DNA of 64,000 bases from SLRI01 sp964576715 (GCA_964576715.1 CAZNWE010000010.1:6645-70644), one strand, 5' to 3'. Positions 26,484-34,368 are shown, counted from the first letter of the stretch. Program-made: numbers and translations. Notes: generated from the letters alone by a model not told the origin.

Positions 26484-26891
26484 TCAATAGGTCAGGATCG
26501 GGGCCATCGATCCGGCTTCGGTGATCCAGCCCGCAACCATGGTCTCGCTCGGCACCGCGCGCGTCAACTTCCTCTCGGCGTTGACCTCGCCCAACCTCGC
26601 GGCGAGGTTGCCGGCATTGCGGGTCTTCAGCTCCTTGACGGTGTCGACGCCGGCCGCCTCGAGCAACTCGGCGAACTGCTTGCCGACACCCTTGATGCGC
26701 ATGAGGTCGGCCATGTTGGCGAAGGCCAGGATCCGCGCGGCATCGATCCCGGTCTTCTCGGCGAGCTGGCGGCGGCCGCCCGGATCGGCCGCGGCCTTGA
26801 GCAGGGCGGCGGTCGAGGCAATGCCCGCCTCTCGCAGCTTGGCACCGTAGGCCGCACCGATACCCTCGATGTGCTCGATCTGGTAGCGCAT
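26484..26891 (-). CDS. DUF4332 / helix-hairpin-helix protein
   Basis: 135-aa protein whose whole length fits DUF4332. It begins RYQIEHIEGIGAAYGAKLREAG and repeats the helix-hairpin-helix pattern at MRIKGVGKQFAELLEAAGVD. Such HhH pairs usually bind DNA non-specifically, but no function is established for the family. ATG at 26891 has GGGGAG six nt upstream. A nested inverted repeat lies 34-78 nt before the start. Confidence 0.85.
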   Translation of the reverse strand: MRYQIEHIEGIGAAYGAKLREAGIASTAALLKAAADPGGRRQLAEKTGIDAARILAFANMADLMRIKGVGKQFAELLEAAGVDTVKELKTRNAGNLAARLGEVNAERKLTRAVPSETMVAGWITEAGSMAPILTY

Positions 26892-27592
26892 GGTCCACTC
26901 CCCGACTGCTGGTTGCCGTTCGCTGATCAGGGCTTGCCGGCAAAACCGGCAACGTTGCAAGCCCTGATCGCACGACCCTGGGTCCGGCGAGTGCCTGACG
27001 CGGCAATCGCCCGGTCGCCCGCCGCCGACGCCCCGGCTGCAAGCCGCCGACCATTGCGGGCTGCACAGCTGCGGGCGCCCGGCGACCTTTCGGGTTCGAT
27101 GGCAACGGGTGAACGGTCCACAAGGTTCAAGGGCACGTTCGCCATCGTCCGGGCCGGGGCTCGGGTACCGACAGCTGTCCGACCTCCGGCTGCGGCGTTC
27201 GACGAGACGCTTGCCCCAATGGCGAGTCGCCGTATCGCGTCCATGTCACCGCTGCCCGCGCTTCGGCGCCTGTCGGGCTCCGGCAGATTTCGCCTGCCAC
27301 TCCATCTCTCGACGACGCTGGTCCGGCAAGGAGGAACGGGCTGGAGCGCGCTCGGGTTCGTCAAGCAAAGCCGCGCTGTGTCCGCCGATGCGGGTACGCC
27401 GAGAATCTTGACACGGCGAAGGCGATGGCCGTCGAAGCTGCCGCGAACAATCCGCCGGCACGGCGCAGCGCCAGGCTGGAGAGGGTCGGGCCGGCGGCGT
27501 CGTGGCCGCGGCCCGGTGGTTTTGCCTGGACATCCGGGGCTTGCGGCAGGACCATCTTTGGCATCTTCGTCTCTGCTGCTTTGGGGTGACCG
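26892..27592. other. 700-nt gene-poor region with one large inverted repeat
   Basis: Frames on both strands are open but read as low-complexity Arg/Ser/Pro translation, with no similarity or ribosome sites. The only structure seen is the inverted repeat at 26925-26969. The last 60 nt should contain the promoter of the DsrE-like gene. Confidence 0.5.
26925..26969. repeat. Nested perfect inverted repeat
   Basis: Outer arms GATCAGGGCTTGC (26925-26937) and GCAAGCCCTGATC (26957-26969) match over 13 bp. Inside, TTGCCGG (26934-26940) and CCGGCAA (26946-26952) form a second 7-bp stem that shares TTGC with the outer arm, so the two stems compete. No U-tract is present on either side. Confidence 0.75.
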
Positions 27593-28042
27593 ATGTTGAA
27601 GCTGTTTCGTCGAACCCGGTTCGCTGCCGCCCTGCTCGCGGCGCTATTACTCGCGCCGCCGACCGGCCCGGCGCACGCGCAGGACCAACCGACCCTGCTG
27701 CTCAACCTCACCAGCGACGATGTCTGGGCACAGCAGATGGCGCTCGAGTTCGGCCGCAACTTCATGAACATTACCGGCGGCGACCTGGTCGTCTTCCTCA
27801 ATGTTCGTGCGGTTGGCGTCGGCAACGGCAAAGTGCCGCAGCACACGACCGCGCTCACCGGCAAGACGCCGCAACAACTGGTCGCCGACCTGATCGCCGC
27901 CGGGGCGCGGGTCTTCCTGTGCGGCGGCTGCACCGAGCAGGCTGGTCTGTCGCTTGGCGACCGCATCGACGGCGTCGAGCCGGCCGGGCCCGAATTGCAC
28001 AAGATCCTCGCCGCCCCGACGACCAAGGTCATGAGCTACTGA
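27593..28042 (+). CDS. DsrE-family-like secreted protein
   Basis: 149 aa. A signal peptide covers about residues 1-30 (RFAAALLAALLLAPPTGPAHA). The mature part begins TLLLNLTSDDVWAQQMALEF and ends in VFLCGGCTEQAGL, a CxxC element where DsrE/YchN-like folds carry conserved cysteines. The family often handles sulfur or persulfide groups; an exported version is less usual. Start ATG at 27593 has a GGGGTG ribosome site. It stands alone between two gene-poor stretches. Confidence 0.78.
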   Translation: MLKLFRRTRFAAALLAALLLAPPTGPAHAQDQPTLLLNLTSDDVWAQQMALEFGRNFMNITGGDLVVFLNVRAVGVGNGKVPQHTTALTGKTPQQLVADLIAAGARVFLCGGCTEQAGLSLGDRIDGVEPAGPELHKILAAPTTKVMSY

Positions 28043-28374
28043 GCCAGAGCGCAATCGGGCCGGCGCTCGCACGCGGCAGGGCAGGCCGCGGGCCGGCACT
28101 CCTCGACCATTGTTGAAACAATCATCATCCACCATGCCCCGGGACATGATCGAACCGGATGGGCACGGGCAGGCGTGTCTTCCCGCCTGCCGCCTGCAAT
28201 CGCCACGACCCCGGCCCGTCCGTCGATAACGAACACTTATGGCGGTTCATGTTCCTGCAAACGAAAAACCCGATCATGCACCGCTCGACGACGCATCGCC
28301 CGGTCGAATGCGCCGCTATGCGCTGTATGTACACCTATGATGCGCCGCGATCCGGCACAATTTGTCATAATCTT

Positions 28375-28421
28375 CGCCGCTATACGCGCCATAACAATAC
28401 CTAATGGCGCGTATAGCGGCG
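28375..28421. repeat. Perfect 18-bp inverted repeat with 11-nt loop
   Basis: Left arm CGCCGCTATACGCGCCAT (28375-28392), loop AACAATACCTA, right arm exact complement (28404-28421). No U-run follows, so an intrinsic terminator is unlikely. Confidence 0.85.
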
Positions 28422-28444
28422 GATATGGCGGTTTCGGCGACATT

Positions 28445-28545
28445 CGAACCCGCGGACGAACCCAGGGAGTCCACGAACGAACCCACCAAGCCGACAACGA
28501 ACCCAGGAATTCGACGAGCGAACCCGAACAGTCGCAAACGAACCC
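28445..28545. repeat. Six CGAACCC repeats, mostly 20-21 bp apart
   Basis: CGAACCC occurs at 28445, 28457, 28478, 28498, 28519 and 28539; starts are 12, 21, 20, 21 and 20 nt apart. The spacers are loosely similar (most units read CGAACCC followed by A/G-rich then TCGAC/CCGAC-like sequence). The spacing equals two DNA helical turns, as in iterons or arrays of protein-binding boxes. Confidence 0.7.
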
Positions 28546-28738
28546 GGCCGGTCAGAGTGTCGCAGGGCGACCCGCTTCGGCCCTCGTCGCCGCCGCTTCT
28601 GCGGCCTGTGGCGTGGATTTGCGCCGTCGCGAGGGGCTCAGCCTGCTGGTTCGCCGAACGAGCCCGAGCGGGCCTTGTCGGCAAGGGCAAGATCTGCTAT
28701 TATTCCTACCCTGAGCTGGAGCCGGCGGGGTGTCGGCG

Positions 28739-29194
28739 CTAGCCGGGATGCGGGCGGTTCGCGCCAGCGGCGGGCGCGCTTGCCGCCTCGATCGCCTCGC
28801 GCAGCTTGCGGCGGAGGGGATGGTCGAGGCCGGCCGGGGCCGACGCCGTTTGCCGGATCCGCCGCCGTTCCGCTGCCATGGCGGCATGGCAGGCACCGAT
28901 CGCGTCCGACAGGCGATCGATCGCCGGCCGCTTGCGATCCAGGCGCGCCGCCGCGAGCAGCGGGTCGGACCACAAGGCGATCACGGCGGGATGGGCACAA
29001 GCCTTGGCCGCCGCGGCATCCTCGAGTTCGCCACGCAGCAGGACCGACCCCGGTGCCGGCGGCTGCAGGGTCAAGGGAATGGGCTGAAACGACGGATCGA
29101 TCCGCAGGCCCGGCAGATCGACCAGCTGGCCGGAGAGTGCGGCTGCGGCGACACTCGAGCTTTCGACCACCTCGATCATCACGCAGCGGGCCAC
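28739..29194 (-). CDS. Hypothetical protein with I9/propeptide-like segment
   Basis: 151 aa from GTG at 29194 (GAGGAG nine nt upstream) or ATG at 29179. The middle (GSVLLRGELEDAAAAKACAH then PAVIALWSDPLL, about residues 52-83) has the feel of a subtilase propeptide/inhibitor I9 fold: a beta strand, a helix, then P-x-V-x-x-V/L-W-x-D. The C-terminal third is a charged helix rich in Ala and Arg. No signal peptide. It lies on the same strand as, and 635 nt downstream of, a subtilisin-type protease gene, which suggests a cognate inhibitor or chaperone. This is inference; the similarity is by eye. Confidence 0.55.
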   Translation of the reverse strand: MARCVMIEVVESSSVAAAALSGQLVDLPGLRIDPSFQPIPLTLQPPAPGSVLLRGELEDAAAAKACAHPAVIALWSDPLLAAARLDRKRPAIDRLSDAIGACHAAMAAERRRIRQTASAPAGLDHPLRRKLREAIEAASAPAAGANRPHPG

Positions 29195-29252
29195 GCTTGG
29201 GCGCTCCTCTGCTCGGCGCGCCGTCGGGCGGCCAATGACGATGTCGAATGAG

Positions 29253-29285
29253 GATCCGGCCCCCGGTACCCTTGGGGGCCGGATC
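29253..29285. repeat. Hairpin GATCCGGCC copy 1
   Basis: Perfect 12-bp arms GATCCGGCCCCC (29253-29264) and GGGGGCCGGATC (29274-29285) with a 9-nt loop. Shares its outer nine bases with the hairpin at 29550. Confidence 0.75.
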
Positions 29286-29549
29286 GACGAAGCTGGACAC
29301 GAATGACGGCGCAAGTCGAAGAATGGAGCGGCTCGGGCTGCTGGCGACAACCGCTGCAGGTACCGCCCGAAGCCACCCTGTCGACAGTTTCGCTTCTACC
29401 GCGGGGGGTGTGAGCCCGGCGTGAAACGGGCGGTGGGCCGAGCGTGAAAAAACTGCCGGCCGAAAGCTCCTGCAGCACCTCGCTGCGCCGCGGGGCGTCC
29501 GCTCGAACCGGCGCTTGGCGTCGGTCGCTGCCGGGAAGGGAAAAAATGA

Positions 29550-29581
29550 TCCGGCCCGCGGCACCATCCCGGCCGGATCCA
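29550..29581. repeat. Hairpin GATCCGGCC copy 2
   Basis: Perfect 9-bp arms GATCCGGCC (29550-29558) and GGCCGGATC (29573-29581) with a 14-nt loop; same arms as the hairpin at 29253, different loop. Confidence 0.7.
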
Positions 29582-29829
29582 AGTCAAGGGAGGCAACACC
29601 CTGCTGCACGCGGAGCCAACTGTGCGGGGCCAAAGCGCCCCTGCAGGTCCGTCGACGCGTGGCCGGCTGGAAGGGGCTTGGCGCCCCGATGCCGCTACCG
29701 GCGCTGCACGCTTCGATGGCCGTGAGCGTGCCAGAGGACCCGTCAAGCCAGCGTGAAGCGAGGGCACAAGACAGCGTGAAAACGCACGGCCTCGATGGCT
29801 TTTTGCGGTGAAAGGGCCGTGATCGTCGA

Positions 29830-32127
29830 TCAGCTGCCGACGGTGAAGAACGCCTGCAGCGCCTCGCGATTGCCGTTCAGGAGCCCGGCCCCGAAGAGCT
29901 TGCGCTTATCGCGGCCCGTATCGTCGCGGAGCTCGGTGGTCGAGGCCATGGCGATGAGCTGCGTCTTGACCGCGTCTGGGGTCATGTCAGGGCGCTGCTT
30001 GAGCATCAGGGCGATGATCCCGGCGGTGGCCGCCGCCGCCGCCGAGGTGCCGCCGAAGCCCGGCAGATCGAAGGCCGAGGTGAACGGTGCGGCCGTGCGC
30101 CCGTAGCCGGCATGGCCGGCGATATCGGTCGTGGCGATCGCCAGCGTGCCGGTGGCGGCCAGCGCTGCCCGCTTGCCCGGGTCCAAGGCCTTGTACCAAT
30201 CCGGCTGGTTCGGGTCGTAGGCGTCCGCCAACGCCGTGCTGAACAGATCGTCGCTCGGCGCCACCAGGGTCAGGTTGGGGCCATATTGGCTGTAGCGCGA
30301 CAGATAGCCGCGATCGTTGACCGCACCCACGGCAATGGCGTCGGGCCGGCTCGCCAGGCGGCGCCAGACGGCGTCGGCATCGGCGACCCCGAGCAGGGCC
30401 AACAGCTGGTCGAGATGGCCTGCCGCTGCACGATCGTCGAAACCGAGGAGCTCAGCGAGGTCGGGCGGGTCGGTTGCCGCCTGCAGCGCCGCCGGGACCG
30501 CACCCGGATCGCTCAGGTAGGACAAGCGACAGGTGCCGTCATTGCCGCTCGGGATCACCACCGGGATGACGGTCGCGGCGATCGCCAGCGCCACCGCCAG
30601 CGGATCACCGAGAATGCCGCCGGCTGCCGCTTCGGCCGGCAACGGGTGGAACGGCAGCGGCACGAGCAGCACATCGCCGACCCGCTCGTGCTTGTCGTCG
30701 CCGACGCCGACGATCTGCAGCACCGCCTGCGCCAGTTGCCGCCGCTTGGCGAGCGTGGGCTCGGTCAGGGTCATCGCGCGGTAGGGCACGATCCAGGCCT
30801 CGGGTGCGATGCCGATATGCTGCAGGGTCGGGCCGCCGGGCAGCGGCCAGCGGCCCGTCGGGCCGATGATCCCGGCCGTCGCCGTGCCGTGCGCCGAGCT
30901 CATGCTGCCGAAGGCACGCAAGCTGTCGCGAAATCTCTCGGTCTCCGGATCGGCGTCCGGCGCGGCGAACAAGGTCGCGTGGTCCAGCGTGTCGTCGGCC
31001 AGGTGCGCCGGCCACCGCTCGCGTCCGATCCGGCTCGGGCAGAGTGCCGGATAGTCGAGGTTGCGCGCCCGGTCGAACTTGATCCGGTGCTTGAGGAGCG
31101 GATGGGTGAGGTCGAACGCCATGTCGACGACCACCACGCGGACCGCATCGCCGGGTGGCGGGGTCCGCGCGTCGAGCTTGGCAAGATCGTAACCGAGTCG
31201 ATCCCAGATGGCCTTGAGCTGGATGTCGATGCCGAGCTTGCTGTCGTTGATCGATGCCTTGTGGTCGAGATGCCAGAACGGCCGCCAGGGGTCGGCAGCG
31301 GCGTCGCCGTCCAGGCCAAAGAACGGGGTGCCGGCCTCGGCGAGGGCTGAGGCCGGCGCGCCGGCGACCGGCGCGGCTGCCCGTTCCGGCAGCAGCGGCA
31401 ACCCCGGTTCGAGCTCCTGCCACTCAACGATCGCCGCCTCGAAGAGATCGGCAAAAACCCGGCGGACGATGGGGTAGAGACCACGCGCCAGTTGCTCGCC
31501 GGCGGCGGTATCGCTGGCGTAGTGCACGCCGGCCCATTCGCGGTTCTCGGCCACCTCGCGGGCGATCTCGAACACCCGGGCAATCAGCACGGCGTCGTCG
31601 CCGATCACCTCGGCCAAGGCATGCGCGATTAGGAAGTTCTCGGTGGCGTGGCCACTGGGGTAGGCCGGATGACCCGGAATGTCGATCAGCGGCCGCAGCC
31701 GCGGCTCGAGCTGGCTCGGCCGGGCACGGGCGAAGCGACGCTTGAAATGCATGTGCGGCGCTCGGCTGATATCGTTCATGGTGTGCATCAGCGTCAGTGT
31801 CGCCGGGTGCGAAGTGGGGCCGAGATAGAGGGCTCGCGCGTAGTCCGGACTGAGATGGTCGACCTCGTAAAGGATGGCCTCGCGCCGCCGCTGCCGTTCG
31901 GCGGTATCGGCCTGCTTGCGCATCAGCTCGGCGAGCTCGGCGGCGATCACGTTGCCGTCGCTCGGCGGCGGCGCCAGCTCGATCTCTGTGACCTCGGCGA
32001 ACCGGGCGAAGAAGCGCGGCAGATGCTCGTAGATCAGAAGATCATAGGCCCAGTTTTGCTCTGGAAACGCTTTCGACTTGGACTTGGACTTGGATTTCGA
32101 TTTGGACTTGGATTTCGATTTGGACAT
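29830..32127 (-). CDS. PAP2 phosphatase/haloperoxidase-type domain fused to subtilisin-like protease
   Basis: 765-aa two-domain protein. Residues 2-19 are nine Ser-Lys dipeptides. Residues about 85-235 form a PAP2-superfamily domain with all three motifs: K129-x6-R136-P137, P157-S158-G159-H160, and R196-x5-H202-x3-D206 (the usual Ser before the Arg is Asn195). Residues about 325-765 form an S8 protease: Asp335 (VVVVDMAFD), His413 (SAHGTATAG), oxyanion Asn529 (PSGND) and Ser695 (FGGTSAAAAATAG). No signal peptide or membrane segment is seen, so it is probably cytoplasmic unless exported by another route. PAP2 domains release phosphate or, with vanadate, oxidise halides; which applies is open. 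It starts 18 nt after the SARP-type regulator, so they share an operon. I know no characterised protein with this domain pair. Confidence 0.92.
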   Translation of the reverse strand: MSKSKSKSKSKSKSKSKSKAFPEQNWAYDLLIYEHLPRFFARFAEVTEIELAPPPSDGNVIAAELAELMRKQADTAERQRRREAILYEVDHLSPDYARALYLGPTSHPATLTLMHTMNDISRAPHMHFKRRFARARPSQLEPRLRPLIDIPGHPAYPSGHATENFLIAHALAEVIGDDAVLIARVFEIAREVAENREWAGVHYASDTAAGEQLARGLYPIVRRVFADLFEAAIVEWQELEPGLPLLPERAAAPVAGAPASALAEAGTPFFGLDGDAAADPWRPFWHLDHKASINDSKLGIDIQLKAIWDRLGYDLAKLDARTPPPGDAVRVVVVDMAFDLTHPLLKHRIKFDRARNLDYPALCPSRIGRERWPAHLADDTLDHATLFAAPDADPETERFRDSLRAFGSMSSAHGTATAGIIGPTGRWPLPGGPTLQHIGIAPEAWIVPYRAMTLTEPTLAKRRQLAQAVLQIVGVGDDKHERVGDVLLVPLPFHPLPAEAAAGGILGDPLAVALAIAATVIPVVIPSGNDGTCRLSYLSDPGAVPAALQAATDPPDLAELLGFDDRAAAGHLDQLLALLGVADADAVWRRLASRPDAIAVGAVNDRGYLSRYSQYGPNLTLVAPSDDLFSTALADAYDPNQPDWYKALDPGKRAALAATGTLAIATTDIAGHAGYGRTAAPFTSAFDLPGFGGTSAAAAATAGIIALMLKQRPDMTPDAVKTQLIAMASTTELRDDTGRDKRKLFGAGLLNGNREALQAFFTVGS
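32073..32127. repeat. Coding low-complexity repeat for (Ser-Lys)9
   Basis: Alternating Ser and Lys codons at the 5' end of the PAP2-protease gene, with a partly repeated 18-bp unit. Slippage could change the tail length between strains. Confidence 0.8.
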
Positions 32128-32145
32128 TTGCGACCCTCGATCACA

Positions 32146-34215
32146 TCAGTTTCTGGGCAGGCCTACGAGCCGAAAACTTTCGAGATAGCGAGCCTGAGAG
32201 CTAGGCGCCACCGGCGGATAGCGGGTGCGCAGCCACTCGAGCGTGAAGCCCGGTTCGTGGCGGCGCAACCGATCGAGCAGTTGGCGCGCCTCGTCGATCC
32301 GGCCGACCCGTCCCAGGCTCGCGATCATCGGCCGGTAGGCGGCGAAATAGTTGGGGTTGGTGGCGAGCACGCGGCGACCGAGCCGCACCGCCTCGGCATC
32401 GTTGCCGGCCAGGGCGTGCGCCAGCATCTCCGCCGTGTCGAAATAATAGGGAAACGGATCGATCGGCTGCAGCCGCCGGTATTCGCCGAGGTCGGCCCGG
32501 GCCCGGTCGCTTCGCCCGAGATAGCTCTGGGTTACCGAGCTGAACGCCCAGCCCAAGGCGAGGCCCGGATTGCAGGCACGGCTGATCGCGAAATTGTCCA
32601 GGGCACTCTGGAAGTCGTGGAAGACGAAGGCCGCAACATGGCCGCGCAAGGCGTGCGTCATCGCATCGTCCGGGTCGAGCTCGAGCGCCCGCTGCAGCTG
32701 CGAGATCAGCTCCTCGCCGGCCGCCTCGTGGTCGGTCACCCATTGCTGGCCGATGCGCACCAGCATCAAGAAAGCCCGCCAGGCATGCACCCGGGCCAGC
32801 CGCGGTGCCCGGGCCGCCGCCTGCTCCAGCCAGGCCTGGGCACTGTCGGCCGCGGCCGGAGTCATGGCGTAGATCAGCGGCACGGCGCGCAGCACACAGG
32901 CCCGGGCGGAGAGCGTCGCGTCTTCCGCCGCCTGGGCATTGTGCAGCTCGCGCAGCAACACCGCCCGCTCGATGCGAGCAGCGATCAACCCCGCCAAGCG
33001 CTCGAGGGTGTCGAGATCCTCCGGTCGGTCGACGCGGAAATGCTCGGCCCAGAGCAGCATCCGGTCGCCGGCCAGGCATAAGCGAACGGTCAGCCGCAAC
33101 GTTCGGTCGAAACGCACGACCGTGCCGTCGACGGTATAATCCATGGCCGGCCACGTGGTCGCGGGCGACCTGTCCGCATCGGGGGTCGCCATGGCACCGA
33201 CGAGCGGCAGGCCGGCCACGTCGACGACGGCGACATCGGTGAACCGGGCCAGGGCCGCAGCGATCGCTTCGCCGAGCACCAGCGCATGCAGCCGGTCGCC
33301 AGGGAGATCGCTCAACAGACGAAACGCGGCGATGGCGACCCGAACGGGCGCATCCCACTCGATCGGCGATGCAGCGCGATCGGCCGCAAGGGCCTGCCGA
33401 CCCGGCAGCTGCACTGACGGCGCAATCTGCTCAGCTGCCGTCGACGCTGCAGCGCTATCGGCGGCCAGCTTGTAGTCCTGCCGCCCGGCCGGCCGGGCGA
33501 TCGTCGCCCGCAAGGCGAGGGTCGCCTCGCTCGGGGCGACGCCGAGATCAGCGGCGAGCCGCTCGCGACAAAGCTCGAACTGGCGCAGCGCCAGCGAGCG
33601 ATTGCCCTGGGCGGCGTGGCCCTGCATCAAGAGGCGATGCGCCGCCTCGTGCGTCGGATCGAAGCGCACGAGGCGTGACGCACAAGCGATGGCACCGACC
33701 AGGTCGCCCGCCTTCAGCCGGGCCGCGGCCAGCGTCTCGAACTGCTGATGCAGGCGGTCGCGCCAGCGCGCCCGCTCGATGGTCAGCCACTCCTCGAAGG
33801 CCGGATCGCCGATCTCGCAATCGCGGAGCAGGCAATCGTCGTCGAGGCCCTCCAAGACCGGCAACGCGGCGGCACCCGGCCGCTCGAGCGCGACCACGTC
33901 GATCGACAGCCGCTCGCGATCGAGAACCAGCGCCTGGTCGTCGGCATCCAGAAGCTCGGCATCGGCCGCCGCCAAGGCCGCGCGCAACTCCCTGAGGCAT
34001 TGGCGCAGATTGGCCTTGGCGTCGTGACTGCCGCTCCACAATCGGCCGGCGGCAGCGACGCGGGCGAGACGCCCGTCACGGGCGAGCGCCAAGAGCGCCA
34101 AGAGCCCGCGCGCCTTTTGCCCACGCGGGGTGACATCCGATCCGTCGGCCGCAAGCAGACGCAGCGGACCGAACAGATGCAAACGCGCGCAATCACCGGG
34201 TTGGGTGAAGATCAT
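32146..34215 (-). CDS. SARP/BTAD-type transcriptional regulator with TPR C-terminus
   Basis: 689-aa regulator. Residues about 9-95 are an OmpR-like winged helix of SARP type (LHLFGPLRLLAADG, RGQKARGLLALLALA, ANLRQCLRELRAAL). Residues about 105-245 fit the bacterial transcriptional activator domain (FEEWLTIERARWRDRLHQQ, ACASRLVRFDPTHEAAHRLL). A TolB/FlgO-like segment follows (MDYTVDGTVVRF, LLWAEHFRVDRPEDL, about 330-400), then TPR-like helices to the end (LQRALELDPDDAMTHALRGH). Such regulators respond to signals through the C-terminal part; none is known here. ATG at 34215 is chosen over TTG at 34245. The PAP2-protease gene follows after 18 nt and is its obvious target. Confidence 0.88.
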   Translation of the reverse strand: MIFTQPGDCARLHLFGPLRLLAADGSDVTPRGQKARGLLALLALARDGRLARVAAAGRLWSGSHDAKANLRQCLRELRAALAAADAELLDADDQALVLDRERLSIDVVALERPGAAALPVLEGLDDDCLLRDCEIGDPAFEEWLTIERARWRDRLHQQFETLAAARLKAGDLVGAIACASRLVRFDPTHEAAHRLLMQGHAAQGNRSLALRQFELCRERLAADLGVAPSEATLALRATIARPAGRQDYKLAADSAAASTAAEQIAPSVQLPGRQALAADRAASPIEWDAPVRVAIAAFRLLSDLPGDRLHALVLGEAIAAALARFTDVAVVDVAGLPLVGAMATPDADRSPATTWPAMDYTVDGTVVRFDRTLRLTVRLCLAGDRMLLWAEHFRVDRPEDLDTLERLAGLIAARIERAVLLRELHNAQAAEDATLSARACVLRAVPLIYAMTPAAADSAQAWLEQAAARAPRLARVHAWRAFLMLVRIGQQWVTDHEAAGEELISQLQRALELDPDDAMTHALRGHVAAFVFHDFQSALDNFAISRACNPGLALGWAFSSVTQSYLGRSDRARADLGEYRRLQPIDPFPYYFDTAEMLAHALAGNDAEAVRLGRRVLATNPNYFAAYRPMIASLGRVGRIDEARQLLDRLRRHEPGFTLEWLRTRYPPVAPSSQARYLESFRLVGLPRN

Positions 34216-34267
34216 CCCAACAACTCTCGCAAGACGGGAGTTCAAGTGCCACGTTCTTCAGCTATGC

Positions 34268-34296
34268 AATACACATATCGACATTTAGGCAAGCAA
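34268..34296 (-). promoter_or_regulatory. Candidate promoter of the SARP-protease operon
   Basis: Minus strand TTGCTT (34291-34296), 17-nt spacer, TGTATT (34268-34273), 53 nt before the regulator ATG in an AT-rich patch. Hexamer match is moderate; its position downstream of a CRP-type palindrome adds some support. Confidence 0.33.
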
Positions 34297-34307
34297 GTCG
34301 ATGATTA

Positions 34308-34323
34308 TGTGACGAGCATCACA
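34308..34323. promoter_or_regulatory. Perfect CRP/FNR-family palindrome
   Basis: TGTGA-CGAGCA-TCACA, an exact match to the classical CRP half-sites with a 6-nt spacer. It lies 93 nt before the SARP gene start, upstream of the candidate promoter, and 46 nt before a plus-strand frame at 34369. Which regulator binds is unknown; alphaproteobacteria have several CRP-like proteins. Confidence 0.6.
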
Positions 34324-34368
34324 GGAGCTGGGCAGCAAGCGCCGACCGCTTTACCGAGCGAGGCGACG

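Larger units (their letters stand above)
28043..28738. other. Gene-poor region with hairpin and phased repeats
   Basis: About 700 nt without a convincing gene. It is less GC-rich than its surroundings between about 28230 and 28420. It contains the 14-bp palindrome ATTGTTGAAACAAT (28109-28122), an 18-bp perfect hairpin (28375-28421) and six CGAACCC repeats (28445-28545). Several frames are open over the repeats but none has a believable start and similarity. Confidence 0.55.
29195..29829. other. Gene-poor 635-nt stretch between protease gene and I9-like ORF
   Basis: Open frames here read as Ser/Pro/Arg-rich noise. The stretch holds two related hairpins (29253-29285, 29550-29581) and two pairs of GCGTGAA repeats (29419/29442 and 29751/29774), each pair 23 nt apart. 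On the minus strand it would be the leader of the I9-like ORF. Confidence 0.5.

Noticed and set aside
26871..27599. 242-codon plus-strand ORF over the gene-poor region
   Set aside because: Low-complexity Arg/Pro/Ser translation, begins inside the DUF4332 gene antisense, no similarity.
28445..28545. CRISPR-like or tRNA-like signal (GGGTTCGAAT on the minus strand looks like a T loop)
   Set aside because: Repeat cores are only 7 bp with 13-14 bp between them, far from CRISPR sizes. The T-loop-like piece lacks a pairing stem and any acceptor or anticodon arm.
29419..29449. Pho box
   Set aside because: Spacing is 23 nt and the core GCGTGAA does not match the CTGTCAT-type half-site.
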